Shown: in pieces, positions 12,701 through 24,300 of the stretch
Numbering within the stretch: position 1 is the first letter of the stretch
Layout of the letters: each line of letters starts with the position of its first letter
Origin: Mactromeris polynyma
Taxonomy: Eukaryota > Mollusca > Bivalvia > Venerida > Mactridae
Direction: 5' to 3'
Length of the DNA: 64,000 nt
Assembly: GCA_032209605.1 (NCBI GenBank)
Contig: JASFXZ010000027.1
Span: 6,963,372 to 7,027,371 of the forward strand
The notes under the pieces: generated by a model
The model's input: the letters and a program-made list of their open reading frames with translations, nothing else
Databases searched by the model: none
Told to the model about the DNA's origin: nothing
Made by a program: the position numbers and the translations under genes

Positions 12701-14839
12701 AGTAAGTTGTTGGTTGACTGTGCTAGTAAGTTGTTGGTTGACTGTGCTAGTAAGTTGTTGGTTGACTGTGCTAGTAAGTTGTTGGTTGACTGTGCTTAGT
12801 AAGTTGTTGGTTGACTGTGCTAGTAAGTTGTTGGTTGACTGTGCTAGTAAGTTGTTGGTTGACTGTGCTAGTAAGTTGTTGGTTGACTGTGCTTAGTAAG
12901 TTGTTGGTTGACTGTGCTTAGTAAGTTGTTGGTTGACTGTGCTAGTAAGTTGTTGGTTGACTGTGCTAGTGAGTTGTTGGTTGACTGTGCTAGTAAGTTG
13001 TTGGTTGACTGTGCTTAGTAAGTTGTTGGTTGACTGTGCTTAGTAAGTTGTTGGTTGACTGTGCTAGTAAGTTGTTGGTTGACTGTGCTAGTAAGTTGTT
13101 GGTTGACTGTGCTAGTAAGTTGTTGGTTGACTGTGCTAGTAAGTTGTTGGTTGACTGTGCTAGTAAGTTGTTGGTTGACTGTGCTAGTAAGTTGTTGGTT
13201 GACTGTGCTAGTAAGTTGTTGGTTGACTGTGCTAGTAAGTTGTTGGTTGACTGTGCTAGTAAGTTGTTGGTTGACTGTGCTAGTAAGTTGTTGGTTGACT
13301 GTGGTAGTAAGTTGTTGGTTGACTGTGCTAGTAAGTTGTTGGTTGACTGTGCTAGTAAGTTGTTGGTTGACTGTGCTAGTAAGTTGTTGGTTGACTGTGC
13401 TAGTAAGTTGTTGGTTGAATGTGCTAGTAAGTTGTTGGTTGACTGTGTTTGATACGTTGTTGATTGACTGTGCTAGTAAGTTGTTGGTTGAATGTGCTAG
13501 TAAGTTGTTGGTTGACTGTGCTAGTAAGTTGTTGGTTGACTGTGCTAGTAAGTTGTTGGTTGAATGTGCTAGTAAGTTGTTGGTTGACTGTGCTAGTAAG
13601 TTGTTGGTTGAATGTGCTAGTAAGTTGTTGGTTGAATGTGCTAGTAAGTTGTTGGTTGACTGTGCTAGTAAGTTGTTGGTTGAATGTGCCAGTAAGTTGT
13701 TGGTTGACTGTGCTAGTAAGTTGTTGGTTGACTGTGCTAGTAAGTTGTTGGTTGACTGTGCTAGTAAGTTGTTGGTTGACTGTGCTAGTAAGTTGTTGGT
13801 TGACTGTGCTAGTAAGTTGTTGGTTGACTGTGCTTAGTAAGTTGTTGGTTGACTGTGCTAGTAAGTTGTTGGTTGACTGTGCTAGTAAGTTGTTGGTTGA
13901 CTGTGCTAGTAAGTTGTTGGTTGACTGTGCTTAGTAAGTTGTTGGTTGACTGTGCTTAGTAAGTTGTTGGTTGACTGTGCTAGTAAGTTGTTGGTTGACT
14001 GTGCTAGTGAGTTGTTGGTTGACTGTGCTAGTAAGTTGTTGGTTGACTGTGCTTAGTAAGTTGTTGGTTGACTGTGCTTAGTAAGTTGTTGGTTGACTGT
14101 GCTAGTAAGTTGTTGGTTGACTGTGCTAGTAAGTTGTTGGTTGACTGTGCTAGTAAGTTGTTGGTTGACTGTGCTAGTAAGTTGTTGGTTGACTGTGCTA
14201 GTAAGTTGTTGGTTGACTGTGCTAGTAAGTTGTTGGTTGACTGTGCTAGTAAGTTGTTGGTTGACTGTGCTAGTAAGTTGTTGGTTGACTGTGCTAGTAA
14301 GTTGTTGGTTGACTGTGCTAGTAAGTTGTTGGTTGACTGTGCTAGTAAGTTGTTGGTTGACTGTGCTAGTAAGTTGTTGGTTGACTGTGCTAGTAAGTTG
14401 TTGGTTGACTGTGCTAGTAAGTTGTTGGTTGACTGTGCTAGTAAGTTGTTGGTTGACTGTGCTTAGTAAGTTGTTGGTTGACTGTGCTAGTAAGTTGTTG
14501 GTTGACTGTGCTAGTAAGTTGTTGGTTGACTGTGCTAGTAAGTTGTTGGTTGACTGTGCTTAGTAAGTTGTTGGTTGGCTGTGCTAGTAAGTTGTTGGTT
14601 GACTGTGCTAGTAAGTTGTTGGTTGACTGTGCTAGTAAGTTGTTGGTTGACTGTGCTTAGTAAGTTGTTGGTTGACTGTGCTAGTAAGTTGTTGGTTGAC
14701 TGTGCTAGTAAGTTGTTGGTTGACTGTGCTAGTAAGTTGTTGGTTGACTGTGCTAGTAAGTTGTTGGTTGACTGTGCTTGTAAATTGTTGGTTGACCGTG
14801 TTCGATGCGTTGTTAGTTGACTGCGTTTGATACGTTGTT
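9774..14839 (+). repeat. 5-kb G/T-rich minisatellite of 24/25-bp units with higher-order structure
   Basis: The core is GTTGTTGGTTGACTGTG followed by a variable 7-8 bp linker. Three zones are seen. At 9776-11460 units form a 75-bp trimer (linkers with TTCTTCGCAAAT, TCTAATGG and CTTAGTAA) mixed with 50-bp dimers (linkers CTTAATTG and CTTAGTAA). At 11460-12330 there is a diverse zone with TTTAATGG, TTTGATAC and TTTGATAA linkers. At 12330-14785 there is a homogeneous zone of 24-bp CTAGTAA-linker units with scattered 25-bp CTTAGTAA units. A 1038-bp segment is duplicated inside the last zone. The 24-bp period keeps several frames open (repeating ASKLLVDC and similar), which is a periodicity effect. 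Confidence 0.97.
12409..14484 (+). repeat. 1038-bp higher-order tandem duplication inside the 24-bp array
   Basis: The marker GTTTGATACGTTGTTGATTG occurs at 12409 and again at 13447. The order of ATG-variant (GAATGTG), CCAGTAA, CTTAGTAA and GTGAGTTG units after each marker matches at an offset of 1038. The difference I noticed between the copies is GTTATTGG near 12538 versus GTTGTTGG in the second copy. The limits of the duplication are approximate because the flanks are also array. Confidence 0.85.
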
Positions 14840-16456
14840 AGTACTAGCATGTTCTTCCTAATGTAAAGCTTTTCTATGTAATTCAACGGTGAGGGATGAA
14901 TTATCATCAGTCGAACTATCACAGGAAATACACTCCTCTACAAATTTCCAACTTACGACCTCCATAACGAAATATCATTCCTAGTTTGCAACCTTAGGGG
15001 CTGGGTTAAAGTAAATGCAAATTTAATGAGTTCTATACTTACTCGTTCTTACAATATGGGGGCGTAAACACTTTTCAACTTGTTGGTTTAAAAATGTCAA
15101 GACTCATTTTATACTTCAGAACCGTCAAAATCCGAGATACAAGAGCTCTCACTTTTGTTGGAGAATCGAACTTTTGTTGACTATTTCAACACGTTTCTGT
15201 GTCTTCCTGTAAGTATCGAACATATATACTATATAGTCCATTCTCTAACACTTTATAACTTGTTAATTAAGTACCAATAACGCAAAAGAACCAAAGATTG
15301 TTTTGTGTCCATTCTTTCTCGTTTTTTTTTCAAATCAGAACTAGATACAAATTTTTATTTTGTTAAAACAATGACTTTTGTTTCTTCCATATTTTTACTG
15401 AGTAATCAGTCGATCTTTCGACTAAAGCCGACACTCTTAATAGCCAACGATTCGCCTATTATTAAGGTTGTGCGGTGAAAACACAGCGGTGTTAAATTGT
15501 TGCGTTTTCGCCTTAATATTTGAACAAGATATGAAATCACGACTTTAAGAAAATTTGAATTAAATTTTAATATGATTGCACGCATTTATATACAGTTCAT
15601 GGCTATGTTTAATTGTACTGACTTGTTTGTGAAAACAATTATCGTGTTTCTACCATCCTGTACCATTGTGCAACCCATCATAAACAACGTAGTGTAAATA
15701 TTTTTGCCAAGAAGCCTAAACCGCACTTAACTCCTAAATCCAGTCACCTATGTCATGAAAACATTTAATTTATTAAGATTCTTAATTATGATAATTCGAG
15801 TTGTACTTATCGCGCTGAAGTACGTTATTTTGTTTACAATTAACGAAAATGTCTTGCTTGTTTGGTTTTAATGTGCGAAGCAGCGAGATGCATGGTGATA
15901 TAAACACGATATTCTGCTTTACTAAGTACATATAATTACTTCTATATAATTGTGGTCAGTGTTTTTTACCATACATACATGCATATAGTTATCCGTACAA
16001 AATTCTTAAACAACCTTCCTGGCCTTCATTGAATACATTTTATAATATCATGTCTAATAAAAAGAGCACAGTTATTGTCAACTCTGCTAAATTAGTTTTT
16101 AATGCAATGAAACTGAGACAAGACAAACTTACATTAATTGCTCCATAGTAAGATTTGCTGTTCTTAAAATATCTTCTCCTGTTCACGTATTAAGGTTATA
16201 TATTTATTATTGTGTAACATTAAGACACTAAAATGTTATTCCATTGCTGCTTACATTTAATATTCATTCTTATACACAAATATCTTTGTTCTGTTCTGTG
16301 TTTGCTTATATTACATGTTTGATATTGTATTTGTAACATGTATATTTACTGTCTTGACCATCTCATATTAAGTTTATTTTGTTAATGGTCAAAGCCACTG
16401 TAGGTGCAGGTTGTACCAATAAACGTATAGTATATGCTCTGTATTACATGTTGCAG
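14840..16456. other. AT-rich sequence, no gene recognised
   Basis: Non-repetitive AT-rich DNA between the 5-kb array and the candidate exon at 16457. If that exon is real, this could be intron. No earlier exon could be supported. Confidence 0.35.
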
Positions 16457-16534
16457 GTGTTTGGTCAACATGTTTTCTTCAATTTTATGGAAGCGGAATT
16501 TGAATTTGAGCCTCCAATCAAGAACAAACGACAC
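16457..16534 (+). CDS. Candidate N-terminal exon of the RGS22/RGSL-like gene
   Basis: Seen: acceptor TTGCAG before 16457, 26 open codons with phase 0 at both ends, and donor GTAAGT at 16535. The peptide includes VFGQHVFFNFMEAEFEFEPP. Its spacing of aromatic and FN residues resembles the short conserved N-terminal segment of vertebrate RGS22 (pattern F-x5-FN-x5-FE), the best reason to assign it to the gene that resumes at 31347. Inference: intervening exons were not found, and about 15 kb of repeats and a retrotransposon separate the two. It could instead belong to another gene. Confidence 0.4.
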
Positions 16535-16913
16535 GTAAGTCTTTGAAAAAACAATCTGTATTCCCGATTCCGTTCTCTTATTATCTGGTAAAGGCTATAG
16601 AGTATAAACCAAAATGCTATAGTCATAAAATCTACAAAAAGGCGTCATCAATGTCGCAGAATGTACTAACCTCCAATGCAGATTGGTGTCGAAAATTCAG
16701 TCCTGGATGATTTCGTCGATGTGATGTTTTCCAATTAACCTGGTTGTTTCAGAGTAGTGAAAAAGATGCGCCGAAGTAAATGTCATATCTCGCATTTTTT
16801 ATCGAATTTCTATGGTGGCATATTACTGCCACCAGTTAGCATGATAGCGTTCGCGAATTGTTTCGTGTTAACCACTTAATTATTACGATAATTATTTAGC
16901 TATATAGTTAAGA

Positions 16914-18014
16914 TTCGTGATACATTTTCGTTAAGATGAATAGGCCTAGAAACAGGCTTGAAAGCGCCCAGATCTGCCACCTCTTACCTTTTTTATGATG
17001 TATTACACTAGATTTCAGTGGTAACACAAATCTTATCTAGTTGACCACTTATTATGTTACTTAATAACTCAAATTCGCGAATTTCACTTAAGATTCGTGT
17101 TACCACTTATTTATAAATGCAATTTTGGCTACTAGATGTAAGTGGTAACACGAATCTTATCTAGTTGACCACTTATTATGTTACTTAATAACTCAAATTC
17201 GCGAATTTCACTTAAGATTCGTGTTACCACTTATTTATAAATGCAATTTTGGCTACTAGATGTAAGTGGTAACACGAATCTTATCTAGTTGACCACTTAT
17301 TATGTGACTAAATAACTCAAATTCGCGAATTTCACTTAAGATTCGTGTTACCACTTATTTATAAATGCAATTTTGGCTACTAGATGTAAGTGGTAACACG
17401 AATCTTATCTAGTTGACCACTTATTATGTTACTAAATAACTCAAATTCGCGAATTTCACTTAAGATTCGTGTTACCACTTATTTATAAATGCAATTTTGG
17501 CTACTAGATGTAAGTGGTAACACGAATCTTATCTAGTTGACCACTTATTATGTTACTAAATAACTCAAATTCGCGAATTTCACTAAGATTCGTGTTACCA
17601 CTTATTTATAAATGCAATTTTGGCTACTAGATGTAAGTGGTAACACGAATCTTATCTAGTTGACCACTTATTATGTTACTTAATAACTCAAATTCGCGAA
17701 TTTCACTTAAGATTCGTGTTACCACTTATTTATAAATGCAATTTTGGCTACTAGATGTAAGTGGTAACACGAATCTTATCTAGTTGACCACTTATTATGT
17801 TACTTAATAACTCAAATTCGCGAATTTCACTTAAGATTCGTGTTACCACTTATTTATAAATGCAATTTTGGCTACTAGATGTAAGTGGTAACACGAATCT
17901 TATCTAGTTGAGTTATTAAGTAACATCATAAAAAGGTAAGAGGTGGCAGTTCTGGGCACTTTCAAGCCTGTTTCTAGTTTTATGATATTTATCTTACCGA
18001 AAATGTATCACGAA
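16914..18014. mobile_element. TIR-flanked element filled with 124-bp satellite units
   Basis: Left (about 16914-17005) and right (about 17924-18014) ends are inverted copies of each other over roughly 90 bp. Outer motifs are TTCGTGATACATTTTCG and CGAAAATGTATCACGAA, and inner motifs are GCCACCTCTTACC and GGTAAGAGGTGGC. Between them lie about seven tandem 124-bp units. No transposase is present, so the element is non-autonomous and its superfamily is unclear. I could not fix a target-site duplication. The right half is duplicated again at about 20114-20214. Confidence 0.65.
17030..17912. repeat. 124-bp satellite array, block 1
   Basis: Units recur every 124 bp (TTGACCACTT at 17041, 17165, 17289, 17413 and on). 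Each unit contains a perfect 20-bp inverted pair, AAGATTCGTGTTACCACTTA and its complement TAAGTGGTAACACGAATCTT, separated by about 30 bp, plus TTCGCGAA. Single-base variants (TTACTTAATA or TTACTAAATA, and CACTAAG for CACTTAAG) distinguish units and identify the duplicated block at 19353. Confidence 0.9.
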
Positions 18015-18219
18015 CAAAAAAAGTTTAAAGGGTGTTTAAATCGAATCGTGATTAATACAAGTAATGGCTTGTGGTATATACCATTTTCTGATATACGATA
18101 AGAGACTTGAGCTGTCACCATGTTATTTCCTGATATGAATGTTGTATACGTCTCGCGGTTTCGCTAGAAAATAAAAAGCTCAATGGACCCGGATATTCGA
18201 ATGTTGTTGTTTGTTCATA

Positions 18220-19194
18220 CGAGGGTCATGCAAAAAGTTCTGTCACTAATGGGCTTCCGTAGTTTTATCCCAGGTATTTTTAAAAAAAATTCATTGCACT
18301 TGAATGGTGTGTCCAATAGCTAATGATATCCGTTTATTTTGTGCAAATTGCTTTTCAAATGACCGAGTTATTTCAAATTGAAATACATGCAGTCATATAC
18401 ACTGACCAATTTACTTTTCACATTGTAAAATGGACGAAAAGACTGAAATTCGTAGCTATATTAAATGCCGCATTAGGTTTGATATAGATATTTGATGAAT
18501 TGTGTGGTATATATGGACCTCATGCCATTTCGATGCGCACAGTTGTTAGGTGGGTTAAAGCTTTTAAAGCTTGGAAATTATCTGTCGAAGATGATACCCA
18601 TTCTGGTAGGCCTAAGACCTCTGTAACCAAGGCAAACATCGCTGCTGTAAAAGTTGTGGTCGAACAGAATGCGCGATTGTCGGTGAAAGATATATTGCCT
18701 TGTCCATCTGGTCATACAGTAACTGGACGATTCTACAATAACTCTGTACTGAAGAAAGTGAAAGAGTTTTGCAATACGAAACGTCCAAGCAAAGGATGGT
18801 CAGGAGTCCATTTTATACACGACAACGCCTCCTCTCACAAGTGCGAGGTTGTTAAGTCTTTTTTGGCTTCTGAAAAGGTAGAAGTTGTAAACCATCCGCC
18901 TTATTCACCTGACCTGAGTCCTTATGACTTTTTTTTATTTCCAAGGCTTAAGAAAATGCTTTCTGGAAAGAAATATAAGTCCAGAAGTTCTCTTGGCAGC
19001 GCCATTTATCAGTGTCTCCAACAGATACCAAAAGAAGACTATTTATCTGCTTTTCCCGATTGGGTAAAAAAGTTTACAAAAATGTGTTTCGGTAAAGGAG
19101 GAATACTTTGAAGTTTTGTAATAAAAATAATTTTGATAAAACGTAGCATTTAAGAAATCCGAACCCAATGACAGAACTTTTTGCAGGACCCTCG
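18220..19194 (+). mobile_element. Internally deleted mariner element, copy 1
   Basis: TIRs CGAGGGTCATGCAAAAAGTT (18220 on) and the inverted GACAGAACTTTTTGCAGGAC...TCG ending at 19194 are flanked by TA at 18218-18219 and 19195-19196. Length 975 bp, against about 1.3 kb for full mariners. The transposase frame inside is broken and lacks its middle, so the copy is non-autonomous. Termini look intact, so it could be moved in trans. Confidence 0.9.
18430..19111 (+). pseudogene. Mariner transposase pseudogene, copy 1
   Basis: A start (MDEKTEIRSYIKCRIRF) at 18430 runs into in-frame stops at about 18492-18497. The frame then reopens at 18500 with the helix-turn-helix region (ISMRTVVRWVKAFK, then DDTHSGRPKT). 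After LSVKDI the protein jumps to the second catalytic region (HDNASSHKCEVVKSF), then PPYSPDLSPYDFFLFPRLKK and a C-terminal tail ending at 19111. In mariner transposases the first catalytic Asp lies between these segments; here about 100 residues including it are missing. HDNA and SPDLSPYD carry the remaining two acidic residues (DD34D type). The protein cannot be catalytic. Confidence 0.88.
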
Positions 19195-19352
19195 TACATT
19201 TAAGCAATCAATCAATCGGGCACGTTCGCATTTGTTACGTGTTAGTCCACAAGGACAAATTCTTCTGATAATGCGTTGACATGTTAAATATACTGTATAT
19301 TTAATACTATATACACTTGTTTTGGCAATAAACAAAATTGGAAATGTCTAGT

Positions 19353-20112
19353 AATCTTATCTAGTTGACCACTTATTATGTTACTTAATAACTCAAATTC
19401 GCGAATTTCACTTAAGATTCGTGTTACCACTTATTTATAAATGCAATTTTGGCTACTAGATGTAAGTGGTAACACGAATCTTATCTAGTTGACCACTTAT
19501 TATGTTACTAAATAACTCAAATTCGCGAATTTCACTTAAGATTCGTGTTACCACTTATTTATAAATGCAATTTTGGCTACTAGATGTAAGTGGTAACACG
19601 AATCTTATCTAGTTGACCACTTATTATGTTACTAAATAACTCAAATTCGCGAATTTCACTTAAGATTCGTGTTACCACTTATTTATAAATGCAATTTTGG
19701 CTACTAGATGTAAGTGGTAACACGAATCTTATCTAGTTGACCACTTATTATGTTACTAAATAACTCAAATTCGCGAATTTCACTAAGATTCGTGTTACCA
19801 CTTATTTATAAATGCAATTTTGGCTACTAGATGTAAGTGGTAACACGAATCTTATCTAGTTGACCACTTATTATGTTACTTAATAACTCAAATTCGCGAA
19901 TTTCACTTAAGATTCGTGTTACCACTTATTTATAAATGCAATTTTGGCTACTAGATGTAAGTGGTAACACGAATCTTATCTAGTTGACCACTTATTATGT
20001 TACTTAATAACTCAAATTCGCGAATTTCACTTAAGATTCGTGTTACCACTTATTTATAAATGCAATTTTGGCTACTAGATGTAAGTGGTAACACGAATCT
20101 TATCTAGTTGAG
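19353..20112. repeat. 124-bp satellite array, block 2
   Basis: Six units of the same 124-bp satellite as at 17.0-17.9 kb, in the same variant order, as part of the 2.2-kb duplication. The block begins directly after the copy-1 flank ending AAATGTCTAG. Confidence 0.9.
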
Positions 20113-20419
20113 TTATTAAGTAACATCATAAAAAGGTAAGAGGTGGCAGTTCTGGGCACTTTCAAGCCTGTTTCTAGTTTTATGATATTTATCTTACCGA
20201 AAATGTATCACGAACAAAAAAAGTTTAAAGGGTGTTTAAATCGAATCGTGATTAATACAAGTAATGGCTTGTGGTATATACCATTTTCTGATATACGATA
20301 AGAGACTTGAGCTGTCACCATGTTATTTCCTGATATGAATGTTGTATACGTCTCGCGGTTTCGCTAGAAAATAAAAAGCTCAATGGACCCGGATATTCGA
20401 ATGTTGTTGTTTGTTCATA

Positions 20420-21394
20420 CGAGGGTCATGCAAAAAGTTCTGTCACTAATGGGCTTCCGTAGTTTTATCCCAGGTATTTTTAAAAAAAATTCATTGCACT
20501 TGAATGGTGTGTCCAATAGCTAATGATATCCGTTTATTTTGTGCAAATTGCTTTTCAAATGACCGAGTTATTTCAAATTGAAATACATGCAGTCATATAC
20601 ACTGACCAATTTACTTTTCACATTGTAAAATGGACGAAAAGACTGAAATTCGTAGCTATATTAAATGCCGCATTAGGTTTGATATAGATATTTGATGAAT
20701 TGTGTGGTATATATGGACCTCATGCCATTTCGATGCGCACAGTTGTTAGGTGGGTTAAAGCTTTTAAAGCTTGGAAATTATCTGTCGAAGATGATACCCA
20801 TTCTGGTAGGCCTAAGACCTCTGTAACCAAGGCAAACATCGCTGCTGTAAAAGTTGTGGTCGAACAGAATGCGCGATTGTCGGTGAAAGATATATTGCCT
20901 TGTCCATCTGGTCATACAGTAACTGGACGATTCTACAATAACTCTGTACTGAAGAAAGTGAAAGAGTTTTGCAATACGAAACGTCCAAGCAAAGGATGGT
21001 CAGGAGTCCATTTTATACACGACAACGCCTCCTCTCACAAGTGCGAGGTTGTTAAGTCTTTTTTGGCTTCTGAAAAGGTAGAAGTTGTAAACCATCCGCC
21101 TTATTCACCTGACCTGAGTCCTTATGACTTTTTTTTATTTCCAAGGCTTAAGAAAATGCTTTCTGGAAAGAAATATAAGTCCAGAAGTTCTCTTGGCAGC
21201 GCCATTTATCAGTGTCTCCAACAGATACCAAAAGAAGACTATTTATCTGCTTTTCCCGATTGGGTAAAAAAGTTTACAAAAATGTGTTTCGGTAAAGGAG
21301 GAATACTTTGAAGTTTTGTAATAAAAATAATTTTGATAAAACGTAGCATTTAAGAAATCCGAACCCAATGACAGAACTTTTTGCAGGACCCTCG
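20420..21394 (+). mobile_element. Internally deleted mariner element, copy 2 (in the tandem duplicate)
   Basis: Identical by eye to the element at 18220-19194, shifted by exactly 2200 bp, with the same TA flanks. It arose by segmental duplication, not by transposition, since its flanks are duplicated as well. Confidence 0.9.
20630..21311 (+). pseudogene. Mariner transposase pseudogene, copy 2
   Basis: Same broken frame as copy 1: N-terminal stub from about 20630, stops, helix-turn-helix portion from 20700, missing middle, and C-terminal HDNA and PPYSPDLSPYDFFLF segments to the stop at 21309-21311. The open part encodes the same 203 residues as copy 1. Confidence 0.88.
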
Positions 21395-24300
21395 TACATT
21401 TAAGCAATCAATCAATCGGGCACGTTCGCATTTGTTACGTGTTAGTCCACAAGGACAAATTCTTCTGATAATGCGTTGACATGTTAAATATACTGTATAT
21501 TTAATACTATATACACTTGTTTTGGCAATAAACAAAATTGGAAATGTCTAGCGTGTTTCAGTCTAAATACGGGAACAGTAAAGACGACGCAATTTCAGTG
21601 TCGCCATTATCATGCATAAAATAAATTTGCATAACATAATTACAAATACGCCCATTTGTTTGTATTTCCATTTCCAATTAAAATAACAAACTAATGTTAG
21701 GTAATTTAAATACGCAAGATAAGGCCTATACTGTGGTGCACGCTAATAGTTATACCGATAAACATATTTTCATATACACTTTTCCATATTGCCAACGTAT
21801 CGCAGATTTGTATAGTGATTTATATTAACATTAAAATATTTGTTTGATTTTCATCTGTGTAATGTATCCACCATTATTGAAAGTTTATTAACAATACAAT
21901 AAATATTTGTTTGTCTTCACGATTATCTCAGGATTTTTGTAGCAGGACCTCCTCATGTTTTATTTAAGAAGTTTTTACGCTATGGATCGGGTCTGTGGGA
22001 CAAAATGTTATGAGAACATATGTACTGGTCATGGCGTCCCATACTATCCCTTCCCAGGCCCGGTCCCATGGGGACAAGGGGGGGGGGGGGGGGGCAAGTC
22101 GGCTATGAAGTGACCAGATTATTTCTCAAGGTTGCTTTCTTTAAGCACTTTAAGTACAAACTAACATCAATTTATTATCAATATCCTTTTTATTACCAGT
22201 TTTTGGACGGTACCATCTTATAAGTCAAGTATATAAATGAGTTTGACATTCATCGTTCTGCAGCAATGATTAAAGAACATTATCGTCTTTATAGGCATTG
22301 GTATTCAATGACTGGTTCAATGATATACATGTAGTACTTCTTATATGTAACTCTTCAGTAAACGGAGGAAGAAAAGTTGTATATAATATATATACGAGGA
22401 GTGTCCGATGCTCATTTTTTTCTGACGCACCTCACTGCAGTATGGCTGCCAAAAGGTTGTTTGACGTCATATTTAAAAATCATTTCACGAACGTCACGCC
22501 AAGCCTTGGAGCGTTTTTCACCGAAAATTGTATATGAATATCTTGCATGATAAACGAAACAAATCGCCACTTTGTCAATGAAATACGTGCTTTTTCTTTA
22601 AATTTGGGCCGGTTTATGTTGGACGACGTTGCCATGGAGACTGTCTTCGCCGTTTTTTTCGTACTAGGACTATCACTTTTTGTACACTAAAACACAATAT
22701 CCTGACCGAAATGAATTTAAATTTTGATCACATTTTAGATTTTTATAAAAATATGACAGCACTTTTCCGCGTACTTTTTGAACACCCATTTACATGCGTA
22801 CAATATATAATGTAATATACCAACACTAAGTCATGGTTGATTCACGCCTTTATTCTATGTTCATACATCTACGCAGTTCTGAAAGATGAACATAGCATCC
22901 ATAAAAACATATTAATAATCATTCATGTAGGATTTTGTATTCTAGTTTTATTGTTGATTTTTTCTACCGTTTACGTCGCCTGGTACTGACATTTGAAGGA
23001 TTGAATAATATCATTTCAAATACTAAGCAAAGCAATTATATGTATAACAAATAACTTGTAATAATTATGAAGAGTCATAAACGCAGTATACTTTAAATAT
23101 TACGTGTGCATTATTAACGGAATTATTTCTCTTTTGCAGAAAAAAAACAACATAAAACTTATAAAATGAATATCAATTTTAATGCTTTTCATTCAGGCAT
23201 ATATTGTATATGTGTACAGAAATCACACTGTTTTGTGTGTAGACCAATAATGCGAAATAAGCTATACATATAAATGTATTATAATCGATATGGTAAATCA
23301 ATTTCCACTTAGATTCTTTTACGTGTTTGAATCACTATTTGTATAGAAATCCTGACCGGGCCGGTTAGCGAAGTTTTTTAAACGCTTGACTACCAGAATT
23401 GAAATCGGGGTCAGCTGGCTACGGTCACTGAGAAGTAATTCGCCTCCAATCACTTTTAAAGTGGGAAAACTGTCAGTAGCTTGCAGCAGAGCCGAGAAAT
23501 GCACTGGTTGTTAGAAACAAAATTGTATTTTATCCCAGGTATATCCTATATAGACTGACAATGTCTGTATATGACATTTAAACGTGTCGGATGGGTGTTA
23601 AATTATCAAAACCATCTTGCACGATTTGTTCAGTAAGGGTGCAAGCAAACGTTAGTAGTCGGTAAACAATTTCATGGCGTTTGATGCCGAAATGATGCAT
23701 GCAAGTGCATCGTATACAAATGCATCCATGGTGGTAATTGTGCACACTGGACTGGGCAAGAACAACGTTGGTAAAAGGAGTATTCATGTCAGTACGAGGT
23801 AACTCTGACTTCTAAACTCTAGTTTAGGGAATGGAATTCTGACCGTAGATTGTAGACATAAGATTGGCAGCAAATATGATATAGTAAGCACTTCGTTCTT
23901 AAATTTTTTATAAAAAGGGACACATTAAATTCAAGAATATGTGTACGCTCTTACCATTTTACTAAAGAGATTCGTTATTGATCGCTGGTTATCCTGAAAC
24001 AAAATTAAATACGCTTAGAAACTATTCCATTTGCATTAATGCTTTCGTTGAGAGATCATTACATAAAATCCGATTTCGTTGAGAGATCATGACACACTCT
24101 GCGAGACTGAATCATGACATTCGAAGAAAACTTAATCGTAAAATATACAGTCACCAGGCGTTATTTTTGTGTGAAATTAGTTGTTTTGGCATTATATGGA
24201 CAATGTTATACTGAATAATCCAAGTTTTGATTAAAATGTATGTTTTAAGCCATTGAACTGCAATGATAAATACACTCCAAAGTAAACGATAATAAACGAT

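Larger units (their letters stand above)
17153..21552. repeat. 2.2-kb tandem segmental duplication (two copies)
   Basis: Copy 1 (17153-19352) and copy 2 (19353-21552) match at a constant offset of 2200 bp. Each contains six satellite units, the right TIR, a spacer and a mariner element. By eye the copies are almost identical; the one difference I noticed is GTGACTAAATA at 17304 versus GTTACTAAATA at 19504. The near identity points to a very recent duplication, or to an assembly duplication. Confidence 0.85.

Noticed and set aside
9774..14839. Telomeric or subtelomeric G/T repeat
   Set aside because: The 24/25-bp unit is not a TTAGGG-type repeat and unique genic sequence continues on both sides.
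12314..14922. Open frames of 60-260 codons on both strands (repeating ASKLLVDC, VLVSCWLT, TSTVNQQL)
   Set aside because: They follow from a 24-bp period without stops in several frames at once; overlapping frames are equally open and none has a start context, domain or flanking exon.
22390..22790. A second mariner family copy
   Set aside because: Only the right end (TTTTTGAACACCC) resembles a mariner terminus; the left end and transposase are not recognisable, so no feature was called.
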